Below are positions 7,981 through 17,033 of a DNA stretch of 64,000 nt, piece after piece (positions within the stretch are counted from its first letter, which is position 1; the number at the start of each line of letters is the position of its first letter). The position numbers and the translations under genes are program-made. The notes under the pieces were generated by a model that saw only the letters and a list, made by a program, of their open reading frames with translations, was not told the origin of the DNA and ran no database searches. Location: positions 1,426,001 to 1,490,000 of the forward strand of contig NZ_CP043909.1 of the NCBI RefSeq assembly GCF_008630915.1. Direction: 5' to 3'. The DNA is from Acinetobacter suaedae. GTDB lineage: Bacteria > Pseudomonadota > Gammaproteobacteria > Pseudomonadales > Moraxellaceae.

Positions 7981-8570
7981 GGCGCATTTATCCCAAATTC
8001 ACGTAAGATCTTACAAAGCTGAATCATGGGTAGACCCATTAACGTGGTTTGATCATCACCAAGCATTTTTTCAAATAAGCTAATGCCCAAGCTTTCACAC
8101 TTAAAACTGCCTGCACAATGCAAGGGTTGATCAATTTCAATATAGCGTTCAATTTCACCGAGTGTCAGATGACGAAATTTGACTTGGTAATGTTGAACTA
8201 GCGTCGTTTCAAAACCAGACTGTTGATGTTGAACACTGAGTCCAGTGCTGAAGAAAACGGTGTTACCAGAGTTGGCTTGTAACTGTTGGATTGCATTTTC
8301 AACAGTGAGTGGCTTCCCGATAAAATCATAAGGCGCATGTTCTCGCCATGCGACTTGATCTGATCCAATCACAATTGCGTTTGGATATTGTTCTGCAATC
8401 ACACGGGCTTTTTCATAAGCTAAACGTTTTGCCAGATCATCAGCATGTAATTCACCGTTTGCTGACTCATCAATATCGGGTGAAATACAACGATAGTTCA
8501 ATCGCAAACGGTCCATGAGTTCTTTACGGGTTTGGCTACTCGATGCCAAGATGAGTTCTACAGTCATCAT
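7977..8570 (-). CDS. Maf-family nucleotide pyrophosphatase (YceF-type)
   Basis: About 197 residues. Maf proteins hydrolyse non-canonical or modified nucleoside triphosphates, the YceF branch preferring m7GTP. The opening LILASSSQTRKELMDRL contains the conserved SxxR loop, followed by the ExxxxRLAxxKA-type segment (DLAKRLAYEKARVIAEQ) and the IGSDQVAW box with its essential Asp. The start is one of two adjacent ATGs, and the first overlaps the stop codon of the upstream DUF2237 gene by one base (TAATG), so the two are translationally coupled. Its 3' end overlaps the LysR gene by 4 bases on the other strand. Confidence 0.88.
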   Translation of the reverse strand: MMTVELILASSSQTRKELMDRLRLNYRCISPDIDESANGELHADDLAKRLAYEKARVIAEQYPNAIVIGSDQVAWREHAPYDFIGKPLTVENAIQQLQANSGNTVFFSTGLSVQHQQSGFETTLVQHYQVKFRHLTLGEIERYIEIDQPLHCAGSFKCESLGISLFEKMLGDDQTTLMGLPMIQLCKILREFGINAP

Positions 8571-8953
8571 TAAACAGCATATTCCGCAAGAACGTTGAGA
8601 GGCACGTAGTGCAAGACAGCATTGTGACAAGCATTTAATTTCACAGGAGGAGCGTGACCAGCTTGGTAAGCTTCAACCCAACGTGTCACACAAATACACC
8701 AAAAGTCACCAGGCTTTAAACCAGGGAAATCGATTTCTGGTAAAGGTGTAATCAAATCATTGCCCATTTTTTGAGAAAAATTTAAGAACTCTGATGTCAT
8801 TTGCACACACATGGTATGTTGACCTAAATCATTCACCGATGTATGGCAAAAACCATTGCGAAAATAACCAGTGATTGGGTCAAAGCAGCAGCTGGCTAAA
8901 GGTTCGCCGAGAACGTTTAAACGATTGATTTTTGGATCTGGATGAATAGACAT
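8570..8953 (-). CDS. DUF2237 family protein
   Basis: A 127-residue cytosolic protein of the conserved bacterial family DUF2237, whose function has not been established as far as I know. Recognisable features are the opening NVLGEPLASCC, the GYFRNGFCHT segment, and the FPGLKPGDFWCICVTRWVEA core with paired Cys/Trp residues, ending in an LxACH-like ACHNAVLHYV motif. The conserved Cys and His residues could bind metal, but this is only suggestive. It is co-transcribed with the Maf-type gene that follows it with a one-base overlap and is divergent from pgk. Confidence 0.85.
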   Translation of the reverse strand: MSIHPDPKINRLNVLGEPLASCCFDPITGYFRNGFCHTSVNDLGQHTMCVQMTSEFLNFSQKMGNDLITPLPEIDFPGLKPGDFWCICVTRWVEAYQAGHAPPVKLNACHNAVLHYVPLNVLAEYAV

Positions 8954-9092
8954 AATTCTATAAAAATTCAGTGTTGCTTAATATCATAATCAAAAGTGAC
9001 GCTTTCGACAGCTTTTCTGTAAAAAAACTCACCTTTATTTTTGATAATCATTTAAAATTGTGCCGTTTTTTAAACCAACTAGAGAGCCATCC

Positions 9093-10280
9093 ATGAATTT
9101 TCAGCGCATGACTGACCTTGATCTAACAGGTAAACGTGTCCTTATTCGTGAAGACTTAAACGTTCCTGTAAAAAATGGGGAAATTACGAGTGATGCACGT
9201 TTACGTGCTGCATTGCCAACCATTAAAGCTGCTTTAGAAAAAGGCGCAGCAGTGATGGTGTTTTCTCATCTTGGTCGTCCTGTAGAAGGTGAGCCAAAAC
9301 CAGAACAATCACTTGCGCCTGTAGCAGCTTATTTAACCAAAGCATTGGGGCAAGAGGTAAAACTATTTACAGATTACCTAGAGGGTGTTGAGGTTGAAGC
9401 GGGACAAGTTGTTTTACTTGAAAACGTTCGTTTCAATCATGGTGAAAAGAAAAATAATGAAGCGCTTGCTAAAAAATATGCAGCACTTTGTGATGTATTT
9501 GTGATGGATGCATTTGGTACTGCCCACCGTGCAGAAGCCTCAACTGAGGGTGCTGCTCGTTTTGCGCCTATTGCAGCAGCAGGTCCTTTGTTAGCAGCTG
9601 AATTAGATGCTTTAGGTCGTGCAATGCAAACGCCAGAAAAACCGATGGTGGCAATTGTTGCCGGCTCTAAAGTTTCAACTAAACTAGATGTACTTAATTC
9701 GCTTTCTACAATCTGTGATCAATTAATCGTGGGTGGTGGTATTGCAAATACCTTCTTGGCTGCTGCTGGTTTCAATGTAGGTAAATCACTTTATGAAGCG
9801 GACTTGGTTGAAACTGCAAAACAAATTGCTGCCAAAGTAAGTGTGCCTTTACCAACTGACGTTGTAGTTGCTGATGCAAGCCAAATTAATTTTGAGGATT
9901 TCTTAGGTTCTCTGGCAAATAGCAAAGCAGTTGTGAAAAAAGTAGAAGATGTCGCTGATACCGATATGATTTTAGATGTTGGCCCAGAGACTGCAAATTC
10001 ATTTGCTGAAATCCTAAAATCATCAAAAACGATTCTTTGGAATGGTCCTGTAGGTGTATTTGAAGTTGATCAATTTGGTGAAGGAACTAAAGTACTTTCA
10101 CTGGCAATTGCTGAGTCTTCAGGTTTCTCTATTGCAGGCGGTGGAGATACATTGGCGGCGATTGATAAATATCAAGTTGCTGATCAAATCGGTTATATCT
10201 CAACAGGCGGTGGTGCATTCTTAGAGTTTGTTGAGGGTAAAACCTTACCTGCCGTTGCAGTTTTGCTTGAGCGTGCATAA
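9093..10280 (+). CDS. pgk: Phosphoglycerate kinase
   Basis: Catalyses 1,3-bisphosphoglycerate + ADP to 3-phosphoglycerate + ATP in central carbon metabolism. The 395-residue length and the N-terminal signature [16 protein letters not shown] are standard. So are the substrate-binding FSHLGRP box, the hinge-region [12 protein letters not shown], and the C-terminal nucleotide-binding GGGDTLAAI segment. I start at the ATG at 9093, preceded by AGAGAG, rather than the upstream frame extension. In glycolysis-poor Acinetobacter it would serve mainly gluconeogenesis. It has its own terminator and no glycolytic neighbour. Confidence 0.97.
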   Translation: MNFQRMTDLDLTGKRVLIREDLNVPVKNGEITSDARLRAALPTIKAALEKGAAVMVFSHLGRPVEGEPKPEQSLAPVAAYLTKALGQEVKLFTDYLEGVEVEAGQVVLLENVRFNHGEKKNNEALAKKYAALCDVFVMDAFGTAHRAEASTEGAARFAPIAAAGPLLAAELDALGRAMQTPEKPMVAIVAGSKVSTKLDVLNSLSTICDQLIVGGGIANTFLAAAGFNVGKSLYEADLVETAKQIAAKVSVPLPTDVVVADASQINFEDFLGSLANSKAVVKKVEDVADTDMILDVGPETANSFAEILKSSKTILWNGPVGVFEVDQFGEGTKVLSLAIAESSGFSIAGGGDTLAAIDKYQVADQIGYISTGGGAFLEFVEGKTLPAVAVLLERA

Positions 10281-10329
10281 TCTTGATCTACATATCAGAC
10301 TTGATGTTTGATTGAATGATAAGTTATAA

Positions 10330-10359
10330 AAAGAGTCGATCTTAATCGGCTCTTTTTTT
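10330..10359 (+). terminator. Rho-independent terminator after pgk
   Basis: Eleven-base arms, AAAGAGTCGAT and ATCGGCTCTTT (one T-G pair), loop CTTA, followed by T residues. Confidence 0.85.
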
Positions 10360-10444
10360 GATTAAATCTTATGGTGGTCATAATATTGTCATATTGTTGC
10401 AATATGATTGTCATCAAACTAACCAGTTATAATGGGAAGCTGTA

Positions 10445-10675
10445 ATGAATTTGAAATTAACACTTATTGCTTTAATGGTTGCACCAATCGTGATGTTAAC
10501 TGCATGTGCAAAAAAAGAAGAAGCAAAAAATGCTGAGCAAGCAGGGGTTGAGTCAGTTCAAACATCGCCAGAACAACAGGCTGCTATCGATGCAATCGAT
10601 AAACCAATTCTAGATGAAAAGAATACTGATGTTGTAGACGGTGATGCTGAAGTAGCAGCAAGTGAAGTGCAATAA
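10445..10675 (+). CDS. Small lipoprotein of unknown function
   Basis: A 76-residue protein with a lipoprotein signal peptide (MNLKLTLIALMVAPIVMLTAC) whose lipobox LTAC places the lipidated Cys at residue 21. The remaining 55 residues are highly charged, Glu/Ala/Asp-rich and probably disordered, with no recognisable domain. Such small lipoproteins are common in Acinetobacter and their function is generally unknown. It is monocistronic, followed by a strong hairpin shared with the convergent lipoprotein gene. Confidence 0.8.
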   Translation: MNLKLTLIALMVAPIVMLTACAKKEEAKNAEQAGVESVQTSPEQQAAIDAIDKPILDEKNTDVVDGDAEVAASEVQ

Positions 10676-10688
10676 GATTTAGACAATG

Positions 10689-10720
10689 AAAAAGCCGATG
10701 TTCAAACATCGGCTTTTTTT
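10689..10720. terminator. Bidirectional terminator between two convergent lipoprotein genes
   Basis: GCCGATG and CATCGGC arms around TTCAAA, flanked by A-run and T-run, so it can act in both directions. Confidence 0.88.
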
Positions 10721-10722
10721 AT

Positions 10723-11106
10723 TTATGTATTGGCTTTGCAGTAGAAAGTAAGAGTTGTTTGATAATCATCATCTTTGGCTAAAGATGCATTTCTTCCTGT
10801 AATTGTGCCGATCACGCCAGCAGCGGCCTCAACTAATTTTCCTGTTTCTTCATCTACAACACCTTTTAAAACACCTTGATAAGCAACTTTCTCGTCGACA
10901 ATGACGGGTGAGGTATTACGTGTGCAAGTTTTTTGTGCAGCACTCACAGCATTGTTTTTAGCAATCAGGTTTGTTTTACCGATACCTGTGACTTCATAAT
11001 GATTGTTTTCTTTCTGAATGGCTAAGGTGTGGGTGGGAGAAGATGCACATGCTGTTAATCCAAGTGCAATGCTGCTTAGTAAACTAAAAATAAAAGTTTT
11101 TTTCAT
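10723..11106 (-). CDS. Lipoprotein of unknown function
   Basis: A 127-residue protein with signal peptide and lipobox (LTAC, Cys at residue 20), expected to be anchored in the outer or inner membrane. The mature part has a small alpha/beta-looking stretch with Cys61 and a Cys near the C-terminus (TFYCKANT), which could form a disulfide. It also has a Gly/Ala-rich segment (VEAAAGVIGTITG) resembling glycine-zipper regions of small outer-membrane lipoproteins. I do not recognise a defined family. It converges on the small lipoprotein gene at 10445 and shares its terminator. Confidence 0.8.
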   Translation of the reverse strand: MKKTFIFSLLSSIALGLTACASSPTHTLAIQKENNHYEVTGIGKTNLIAKNNAVSAAQKTCTRNTSPVIVDEKVAYQGVLKGVVDEETGKLVEAAAGVIGTITGRNASLAKDDDYQTTLTFYCKANT

Positions 11107-11279
11107 TGCTTTTTCTCAGGTTGAAAGATTATTTCATTATTTGATCATATATTTTCCAAAATCTTTTGCGGCTTATGTACAGTTTATTGTGAAACTTAGT
11201 AAGAAAAGTAATCTAAAGGATGTTGGCTAAGTCATGAATATATATCAAGCTCCAATTATCCATAGTGAAAAAGAATCAG

Positions 11280-11300
11280 ATTATGCTAATCTAGCATAAT
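11280..11300. promoter_or_regulatory. Perfect palindrome ahead of the nitroreductase gene, candidate operator
   Basis: Nine-base arms ATTATGCTA and TAGCATAAT around ATC, ending 25 bases before the ATG. Its left arm contains TATGCT, a plausible -10 element. Position and symmetry suggest a repressor or activator site; the regulator is not in view. Confidence 0.5.
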
Positions 11301-11325
11301 CCTTGTGCTAGTTAGATTTATATTA

Positions 11326-11904
11326 ATGGCGGACTCCAAAATAGAGACAATTCATCAAAATATTCATCAACGTCAATCTATTGGACAGTTAATTGAACCC
11401 GCACCAAATACGCAACAAATTGAAAAAGCGGTTCAGGCCGCTTTAACTGCGCCTGATCATCATCGTTTAAAACCAACCCGTTTTGTTATTGTGGGTGCTG
11501 ATCAACGTGCTACTTTTGGTGAGTTTTTAGCAAATGCTTTAGCTGACTTAGGTGAGACTGATCCTGCACATTTGGAGCGTGTAAAACAACATCCTTTTCG
11601 TGCGCCTATGTTGGTTTTAGCGCTAACAACACTGCAAGATCACCCCAAAGTTCCTCACTTTGAACAAATTTTAAGTACGGGCGCTGCGGTACAGAATTTT
11701 TTATTATCTCTCCAATCTCAAGGTTTTGCCACAATGTGGCGTTCTGGAGCAGTTGTTGAGTCAAATTGGCTTAAACAGCAATTGGGGTTGAAAGAACAAG
11801 ATTTGATCTCCGGTATTATTTATGTTGGGACAGCTGCTAAAGCAATTCCTCCTCGTGCAGAAATAGATAGCCGAGCTTTTATGACAGTATGGCAAACCCC
11901 TTAG
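11326..11904 (+). CDS. Nitroreductase family protein (YdjA-like)
   Basis: A 192-residue FMN-dependent oxidoreductase of the nitroreductase fold. The family signs are the IHQRQSIGQL segment that binds FMN phosphate, the AALTAPDHHRLKPTRFVIV stretch, a short central insert as in YdjA and TM1586-like members, and the C-terminal GIIYVGTAA strand. YdjA-type proteins are small, lack most substrate-pocket inserts and have unclear physiological substrates. I use the ATG at 11326 because the upstream GTG lies inside the promoter region. It is likely monocistronic, with a palindrome in the promoter. Confidence 0.87.
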   Translation: MADSKIETIHQNIHQRQSIGQLIEPAPNTQQIEKAVQAALTAPDHHRLKPTRFVIVGADQRATFGEFLANALADLGETDPAHLERVKQHPFRAPMLVLALTTLQDHPKVPHFEQILSTGAAVQNFLLSLQSQGFATMWRSGAVVESNWLKQQLGLKEQDLISGIIYVGTAAKAIPPRAEIDSRAFMTVWQTP

Positions 11905-11954
11905 TTACATATTTAATTTTAATGATTAAAGAATAATGAGTTTCAGGATAGAAA

Positions 11955-13028
11955 ATGGCAGAGTTAAAATTTACTGATTTGGTCGAACCTGTTGCAGTTG
12001 ATCAAAAAACAGCGTTGAGAATTACAGTTCTTGGTGGTGGTAGTTTTGGTACTGCTATGGCAAACCTTGCTGCACGTAATGGTTGCGATACCATGATTTG
12101 GATACGTGATGCAGCAGTGGCAGAAGAAATTAATCAGACACATATTAATAAGCGTTATTTGCCAGATTATACTTTAGAACCTACCTTACATGCCGTTGCT
12201 GATTTAGAGTTAGCTGTACGTGATCGTGATATTATTTTAGTTGCGATACCAAGCCATTCCTTTCGGGATGTATTGAAGCAAATTGCACCATTTATCAGTG
12301 CACAAGCAGTTGTTTCTCTGACCAAGGGGATTGAAGCCAAAACATTTAGTTTTATGAGTGATATCATTCGTGAAGAACTGCCAGAAGTTCCTTATGGTGT
12401 TTTGTCTGGTCCAAACTTAGCTAAAGAAATTATGGCTGGTATGCCATCGGGTACTGTGATTGCAAGTGAGTCGGAACTGGTACGTTATGCCATACAACAT
12501 GCTTTGCATAGTGCATTATTCCGTGTTTTTGGCAGCGATGATGTACATGGAGTTGAGCTTGGTGGTGCATTAAAGAATATTTATGCAGTGGCAATGGGAA
12601 TGGGCGCTGCTTATAATATTGGTGAAAATACCAAAAGCATGATCTTAACTCGTGCTTTGGCAGAAATGAGCCGTTTTGCAGTAAAACAAGGTGCAAATCC
12701 ACTTACATTCTTGGGGTTGTCAGGTGTAGGCGATTTATTTGCGACTTGTAACAGCCCGTTGAGCCGTAATTACCAAATTGGTTATGCATTAGGATCTGGC
12801 AAAACATTAGATCAAGCAACCAAAGAATTAGGTCAGACGGCCGAAGGTATTAATACGATTGTTCAAGTGCGTACCAAAGCAGAAGAGTTAGATGTTTATA
12901 TGCCAATTACCAATGCACTCTATGAAGTGATTTTTGAAAACGCACCGCCAATGACTATCGCACTTTCTTTAATGAAAAATGGTCATCGGAGTGATGTCGA
13001 GTTTGTCTTACCACACCATGAAGTGTAA
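11955..13028 (+). CDS. gpsA: Glycerol-3-phosphate dehydrogenase [NAD(P)+]
   Basis: Reduces dihydroxyacetone phosphate to sn-glycerol 3-phosphate for phospholipid synthesis, in the cytosol. The N-terminal Rossmann motif is LGGGSFGTAMANLAA and the substrate-binding/catalytic region includes LSGPNLAKEIM and the Lys of GALKNIYAVAMG. The C-terminal domain carries the TCNSPLSRNYQIG signature. Length 357 is slightly above the 330-340 common in E. coli because of an N-terminal extension of about 20 residues. AGGA lies seven bases before the ATG. It precedes sixA and gspL, the usual Acinetobacter order. Confidence 0.96.
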   Translation: MAELKFTDLVEPVAVDQKTALRITVLGGGSFGTAMANLAARNGCDTMIWIRDAAVAEEINQTHINKRYLPDYTLEPTLHAVADLELAVRDRDIILVAIPSHSFRDVLKQIAPFISAQAVVSLTKGIEAKTFSFMSDIIREELPEVPYGVLSGPNLAKEIMAGMPSGTVIASESELVRYAIQHALHSALFRVFGSDDVHGVELGGALKNIYAVAMGMGAAYNIGENTKSMILTRALAEMSRFAVKQGANPLTFLGLSGVGDLFATCNSPLSRNYQIGYALGSGKTLDQATKELGQTAEGINTIVQVRTKAEELDVYMPITNALYEVIFENAPPMTIALSLMKNGHRSDVEFVLPHHEV

Positions 13029-13158
13029 ACCTTTATTTTTGTGAGGGAAGGCGAAGCTTTGTTATAAAAGAATCACTTTCCTTTAATGGAACGAGATTGG
13101 TTTATCAAATTGTCATCTTGCATGATTAAGATATCAATATAAAGAATAAGGTAATTTT

Positions 13159-13614
13159 ATGCAGTTAACTTTAGTTCGTCACGGTGAAGCATCCCCAGCA
13201 GTGAATGGGAACGATATGCAACGCCCTTTGACTCAGCGTGGTCATCAACAAGCTGAGCAAACAGGGCTTTTTTTGAAAGATATAATTCGTCCTGAAATTT
13301 TTGTGGTTAGTCCATTATTACGAGCTCAAGAAACGTTGGCTTATATACAAAAACACTTTCAGGGTGTTCCTGTTTTAGTATGCGATAAAATCAAACCAGA
13401 TGATGATGCAAAAGATGCAATTGAATGGTTATCAAAGCTGCCATACGAGTCGATTGCAGTGGTTTGTCATATGAATGTTATAGCGCATATTGCTGAACAA
13501 TTGACACACGAAAACTTCCAACCATTTGCATTAGCAGAAGCTCGTATTTATGATCAAGCGGTGATTGCCAATGGTCTATCGACGCAGAAGAATCGTTTTG
13601 TACCAACGATCTAG
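13159..13614 (+). CDS. sixA: Phosphohistidine phosphatase SixA-like
   Basis: A 151-residue histidine phosphatase. The RHG motif with the phospho-accepting His opens the protein (LVRHGEAS, residues 5-12), with a second basic residue at LLRAQET and the second catalytic His in VVCHMN. In E. coli SixA dephosphorylates the HPt domain of ArcB and nitrogen PTS proteins; the partner here is unknown. A well-spaced AAGG precedes the ATG. It lies between gpsA and gspL with short gaps, so co-transcription is possible. Confidence 0.9.
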   Translation: MQLTLVRHGEASPAVNGNDMQRPLTQRGHQQAEQTGLFLKDIIRPEIFVVSPLLRAQETLAYIQKHFQGVPVLVCDKIKPDDDAKDAIEWLSKLPYESIAVVCHMNVIAHIAEQLTHENFQPFALAEARIYDQAVIANGLSTQKNRFVPTI

Positions 13615-13653
13615 ATATTTATGTCCGCAATAAAATAAGAGTATTAAACAACG

Positions 13654-14793
13654 ATGTTGTATTTATGGATGCCCGAAACCAATGGAACATGGTATTGGTC
13701 GACTGGGGAAAATTGGTTGCAGGCGAGTAGTCTTGAACAATTAATTCAAGATTTACAGGCGTATCATGGGAAAGAGACGATTGTGTATTTTCCTAGTCGT
13801 AATGCGCAAATATTACAACAAACGATGACCAAGATGCACTATAAGCAATTGGGGCAAGAGGGCGTCAAATATCTACTAGAAGAGTATGTGACTTTACCTA
13901 TTGATCAGATGAAAGTCGTTCATCATTTTCACAATGATCAATTGAGTATTCTTGGGGTAGCACAATCGACTGTAGAAACATGGCAACATGCTTTAAGTTT
14001 GCTACCTGTTGACATCGTTGCGTTTTTACCTGACTTCTTGATTTTGCCAGAGCCAGAAATAGATCAAGTGGTGATGGTTAACTTGTATGAGCACTTGTTG
14101 GTTCGAGAGGGAGCGTATTTAGGTAACTCTGTCGATGACCTTGCACTATTTCTTGAGTTTCAGCCTTCCGATACGCATTATCAGTTTGCTAATTTAAATG
14201 CAGATCAACTTGACCATTTGGCAAACGTTTCGAATCGTGACCAACGAACTGAATTTAGCTATCAATTTGTTCAACCGGTTCGGGCTAAACAACATCCTTT
14301 TAATGTCTTTCCTAAAGCAAAAAACTCAAATGCAAAGTGGTCAGGTTACTGGAAAACTGCCGCAATTATATTTATGGCAGTGATTGTTGTGCAATTGAGT
14401 TATGATGCATTACGTTGGTCGAAGTTGAAGCGTGTTGCAGATCAAACTGCATTACAAGCGGTGGATCAGTATAAATCTTGGTTCGGCGAAAATAGTCGTG
14501 TGACTGAGCAAAATCTCAAAAGCCAGTTTGAAAGTCAGTTGCGAATGAGCAAACAGGGAGACGCTCAGGCATTGTCATTATTAAGTCGGGTTGGACCAAT
14601 TTTAATGCAGAATCGAATTGTTGCTCAGCAAGTGAATTTTGATGCTGCTGTATTATCAATGGCATTAAAGGCAAATTCTGCCAATGAGTTGCAGGCATTG
14701 GTGCAACAATTGAATCAACAAGGATTCCAGGCAGAGTTGGGGAATGTGCAAGCAGATAGTGTGGGTGCTATCGGGACGGTAAAAGTAAAATAA
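13654..14793 (+). CDS. gspL: Type II secretion system protein GspL
   Basis: Inner-membrane assembly-platform component of type II secretion that links the ATPase GspE to GspM. The 379-residue protein has a long cytoplasmic actin-like domain (about 1-225), one membrane helix (about 231-250) and a periplasmic ferredoxin-like domain. This matches the family layout, though sequence similarity is only moderate. The gene overlaps gspM by one base (TAATG), giving coupled translation. In Acinetobacter the secretion genes are dispersed over several loci, and gspL-gspM next to gpsA-sixA is one of them. Confidence 0.85.
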   Translation: MLYLWMPETNGTWYWSTGENWLQASSLEQLIQDLQAYHGKETIVYFPSRNAQILQQTMTKMHYKQLGQEGVKYLLEEYVTLPIDQMKVVHHFHNDQLSILGVAQSTVETWQHALSLLPVDIVAFLPDFLILPEPEIDQVVMVNLYEHLLVREGAYLGNSVDDLALFLEFQPSDTHYQFANLNADQLDHLANVSNRDQRTEFSYQFVQPVRAKQHPFNVFPKAKNSNAKWSGYWKTAAIIFMAVIVVQLSYDALRWSKLKRVADQTALQAVDQYKSWFGENSRVTEQNLKSQFESQLRMSKQGDAQALSLLSRVGPILMQNRIVAQQVNFDAAVLSMALKANSANELQALVQQLNQQGFQAELGNVQADSVGAIGTVKVK

Positions 14794-15272
14794 TGAAAAA
14801 ATTTACACAATTACAAAATTTTGTTGATCAAAAAGTAGATGTCGTTGATCAGTATTTGCAGCGATTATCGACCCGTGAAAGAGTGATGGTTATATTCACT
14901 ACGATTTTTGTGGTTGTCGCGATAATTGGAACTGCGCTATGGCAAATGCATAGCAAGGCAAATCAGCAGCAAAAGCGTCTAAATGAGTTAAAAGATTTAA
15001 CCGTATGGATGCAGAGTAATGCTGCCACAATGAAGCCAGCCGGTGATCTTGAACTCTCAGCAGCAGATAAGATTCAGCGCGCTGCACAACAACAGGGGGT
15101 GGCGGTCTCATCACAACAAAATGGTGAGCAATTGCAAATTGTGGCTGAACATCGTAACTATGCTGTACTCGCCAATTTCCTTATGCAATTATCTCAAATG
15201 GGATTGAGCATTGTAAAAATGGATATGGTTTCGAACAATAATCAGATCAAACTAACTGCAACTGTTCAATAA
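14793..15272 (+). CDS. gspM: Type II secretion system protein GspM
   Basis: A 159-residue bitopic inner-membrane protein, partner of GspL. A short cytoplasmic N-terminus with the family-typical LSTRERVMV segment precedes a single membrane helix (about 33-51). A small periplasmic domain follows, ending in the LLxQLSQMGLSIVKMDM pattern of the GspM ferredoxin-like fold. It starts within the gspL stop codon. No further secretion genes follow; pyrD comes next after 118 bases containing its own promoter region. Confidence 0.85.
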   Translation: MKKFTQLQNFVDQKVDVVDQYLQRLSTRERVMVIFTTIFVVVAIIGTALWQMHSKANQQQKRLNELKDLTVWMQSNAATMKPAGDLELSAADKIQRAAQQQGVAVSSQQNGEQLQIVAEHRNYAVLANFLMQLSQMGLSIVKMDMVSNNNQIKLTATVQ

Positions 15273-15390
15273 ATCATAATCTATGGTTGAAATGTCAGCA
15301 GACTTTAAAATAACTCTATGCCAAGCATGGTGTTTTGACGAGCCTATGCCTATAATATGGTTACTTGAAAATCAGTAGACTGTGATTGGT

Positions 15391-16398
15391 ATGTTATATT
15401 CATTGGCTCGCCCTTTGTTGTTTACTTTAGCACCTGAACGTGCGCACGAAGTCACACTTTCTATGCTGGATAAAGCGCATAAATTAGGTTTAATGCATCA
15501 AAAAGTCGAAGCAAAGCCTGTAACATGTATGGGAATTCAATTTCCAAATCCAGTCGGTTTGGCGGCAGGTTTAGATAAAAATGGTGCGCACATCGATGCA
15601 TTAGCAGCATTAGGTTTTGGGTTTATTGAAATTGGTACAATCACACCACGCCCACAAGCTGGCAATCCACAACCACGTTTATTTCGGATCCCTGAAGCGA
15701 AAGCAATTATTAACCGTATGGGGTTTAATAATGAGGGGGTTGATCAGTTAGTTGAAAATGTGAAAGCATCAAAATTTAAGGGAATTCTCGGCATTAATAT
15801 CGGGAAAAATGCGGATACACCTGTAGAAGATGCCGTTTCAGATTATTTGATTTGCTTAGAAAAAGTTTATAACTACGCTTCATATATTACAGTCAATATT
15901 TCCTCACCAAATACTAAAAATCTCCGTAGCTTACAAAGTGGTGATGCATTAACTGAGTTGTTGCAGACTTTAAAAGATCGTCAGTTAGAACTTTCGCAAC
16001 AATACAATCATTATGTGCCATTAGTATTAAAAGTTGCACCAGATTTAACGACAGAAGATATTCAGTTTATCGCGAATCAATTATTGAACTTTAAAATTGA
16101 CGGTTTGATTGTAACGAACACGACTTTAGGTCGTGAAGGTGTAGAAAACTTAGCATTTGGTGATGAAGCTGGTGGTCTGTCTGGGGCACCAGTATTTAAA
16201 AAGAGTACAGAGTGTTTACGCCAGTTTTCTAAAATTTTAAAGGGTAAAATTCCATTGATCGGTGTGGGTGGGATTTTGTCGGGCGAAGAGGCTGTAGCCA
16301 AACAGCTTGCGGGTGCCTCTTTAGTGCAAGTATATAGTGGCTTAATTTATACAGGCCCGAAGCTTGTAAAAGATTGTGTTAATGCGATGACTGTGTGA
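15391..16398 (+). CDS. pyrD: Dihydroorotate dehydrogenase (quinone), class 2
   Basis: Oxidises dihydroorotate to orotate with transfer of electrons to ubiquinone, the fourth step of pyrimidine synthesis, at the inner membrane. The class 2 features are the N-terminal amphipathic extension ([15 protein letters not shown]) and the FMN-binding [15 protein letters not shown]. The Ser active-site loop [14 protein letters not shown] and the C-terminal GVGGI and YSGLIYTGP phosphate-binding segments complete the set. I start at ATG 15391, giving about 335 residues as in other Acinetobacter PyrD; a GTG lies three codons upstream. The stop is separated from the cvpA start by one base. Confidence 0.97.
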   Translation: MLYSLARPLLFTLAPERAHEVTLSMLDKAHKLGLMHQKVEAKPVTCMGIQFPNPVGLAAGLDKNGAHIDALAALGFGFIEIGTITPRPQAGNPQPRLFRIPEAKAIINRMGFNNEGVDQLVENVKASKFKGILGINIGKNADTPVEDAVSDYLICLEKVYNYASYITVNISSPNTKNLRSLQSGDALTELLQTLKDRQLELSQQYNHYVPLVLKVAPDLTTEDIQFIANQLLNFKIDGLIVTNTTLGREGVENLAFGDEAGGLSGAPVFKKSTECLRQFSKILKGKIPLIGVGGILSGEEAVAKQLAGASLVQVYSGLIYTGPKLVKDCVNAMTV

Positions 16399-16399
16399 A

Positions 16400-16993
16400 A
16401 TGAACACGCTTGATATCATCATTCTGATCATCTTGCTCATTGGAGGGCTGAACGGTTTGCGTCAAGGATTTATTAAAGCCTTTGCGAACTTGGTCGGATG
16501 GATATTCGCATTGATCGTTGGGGCAAAATATGCAGTGGTGTTCGCACCTGCAATGGCTGGTTTGAGTCAAGATCCAGTTGTGCAAAAAATTGCAGCTTTT
16601 GCTTTTATTGTTCTGATCATTGTTGTGTGTACATGGATCGTTTCTGCATTTTTAAATGGACTCTTGAAAAGTCTGAAATTGGGCCCATTAAATCGTTTAG
16701 CTGGCGGTGCTTTTGGCTCTTTAAAAGGATTATTAATTGTCCTCATTGCCATGCAAGGTTTGGGTCCTTGGGTTGAAAGCTCACCTCATTGGAAACAATC
16801 TAAATTTGTGCAAGTTTTATTACCATATGCGCCTTTGGCAACTGAGTTATCGAAAGATGCAGCCAATCAAGCATTAAATCAAATGACATCTGAGGGGGCG
16901 TTGCTACATCGCCCTTCAAGCAAAAGCAATGAATCGGAGCGAGTATTAGCCAATGAACGTTCTGATCATTCAACCAGAAATCCGTTTTATTAA
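16400..16993 (+). CDS. cvpA: CvpA family membrane protein
   Basis: A 197-residue inner-membrane protein with four hydrophobic segments in the first 130 residues and a hydrophilic C-terminal tail. It opens with the characteristic LDIIILIILLIGGLNGLRQGFIKAF, where the GxxxGFxK-type motif after helix 1 identifies the CvpA/colicin V production family. Its exact role is unresolved in the family; links to envelope homeostasis and purF expression are known in enterobacteria. It sits between pyrD and purF, and purF follows after 40 bases as in many gammaproteobacteria. Confidence 0.92.
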   Translation: MNTLDIIILIILLIGGLNGLRQGFIKAFANLVGWIFALIVGAKYAVVFAPAMAGLSQDPVVQKIAAFAFIVLIIVVCTWIVSAFLNGLLKSLKLGPLNRLAGGAFGSLKGLLIVLIAMQGLGPWVESSPHWKQSKFVQVLLPYAPLATELSKDAANQALNQMTSEGALLHRPSSKSNESERVLANERSDHSTRNPFY

Positions 16994-17033
16994 TTGGGGT
17001 TAAACCCTGTTCCTAGCTTGTCGCGAGGTTGCT

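Noticed and set aside
9030..9060. Fur-box-like GATAATCATT sequence upstream of pgk
   Set aside because: Only about half of a Fur site is present and there is no matching second half; iron control of pgk is unlikely.
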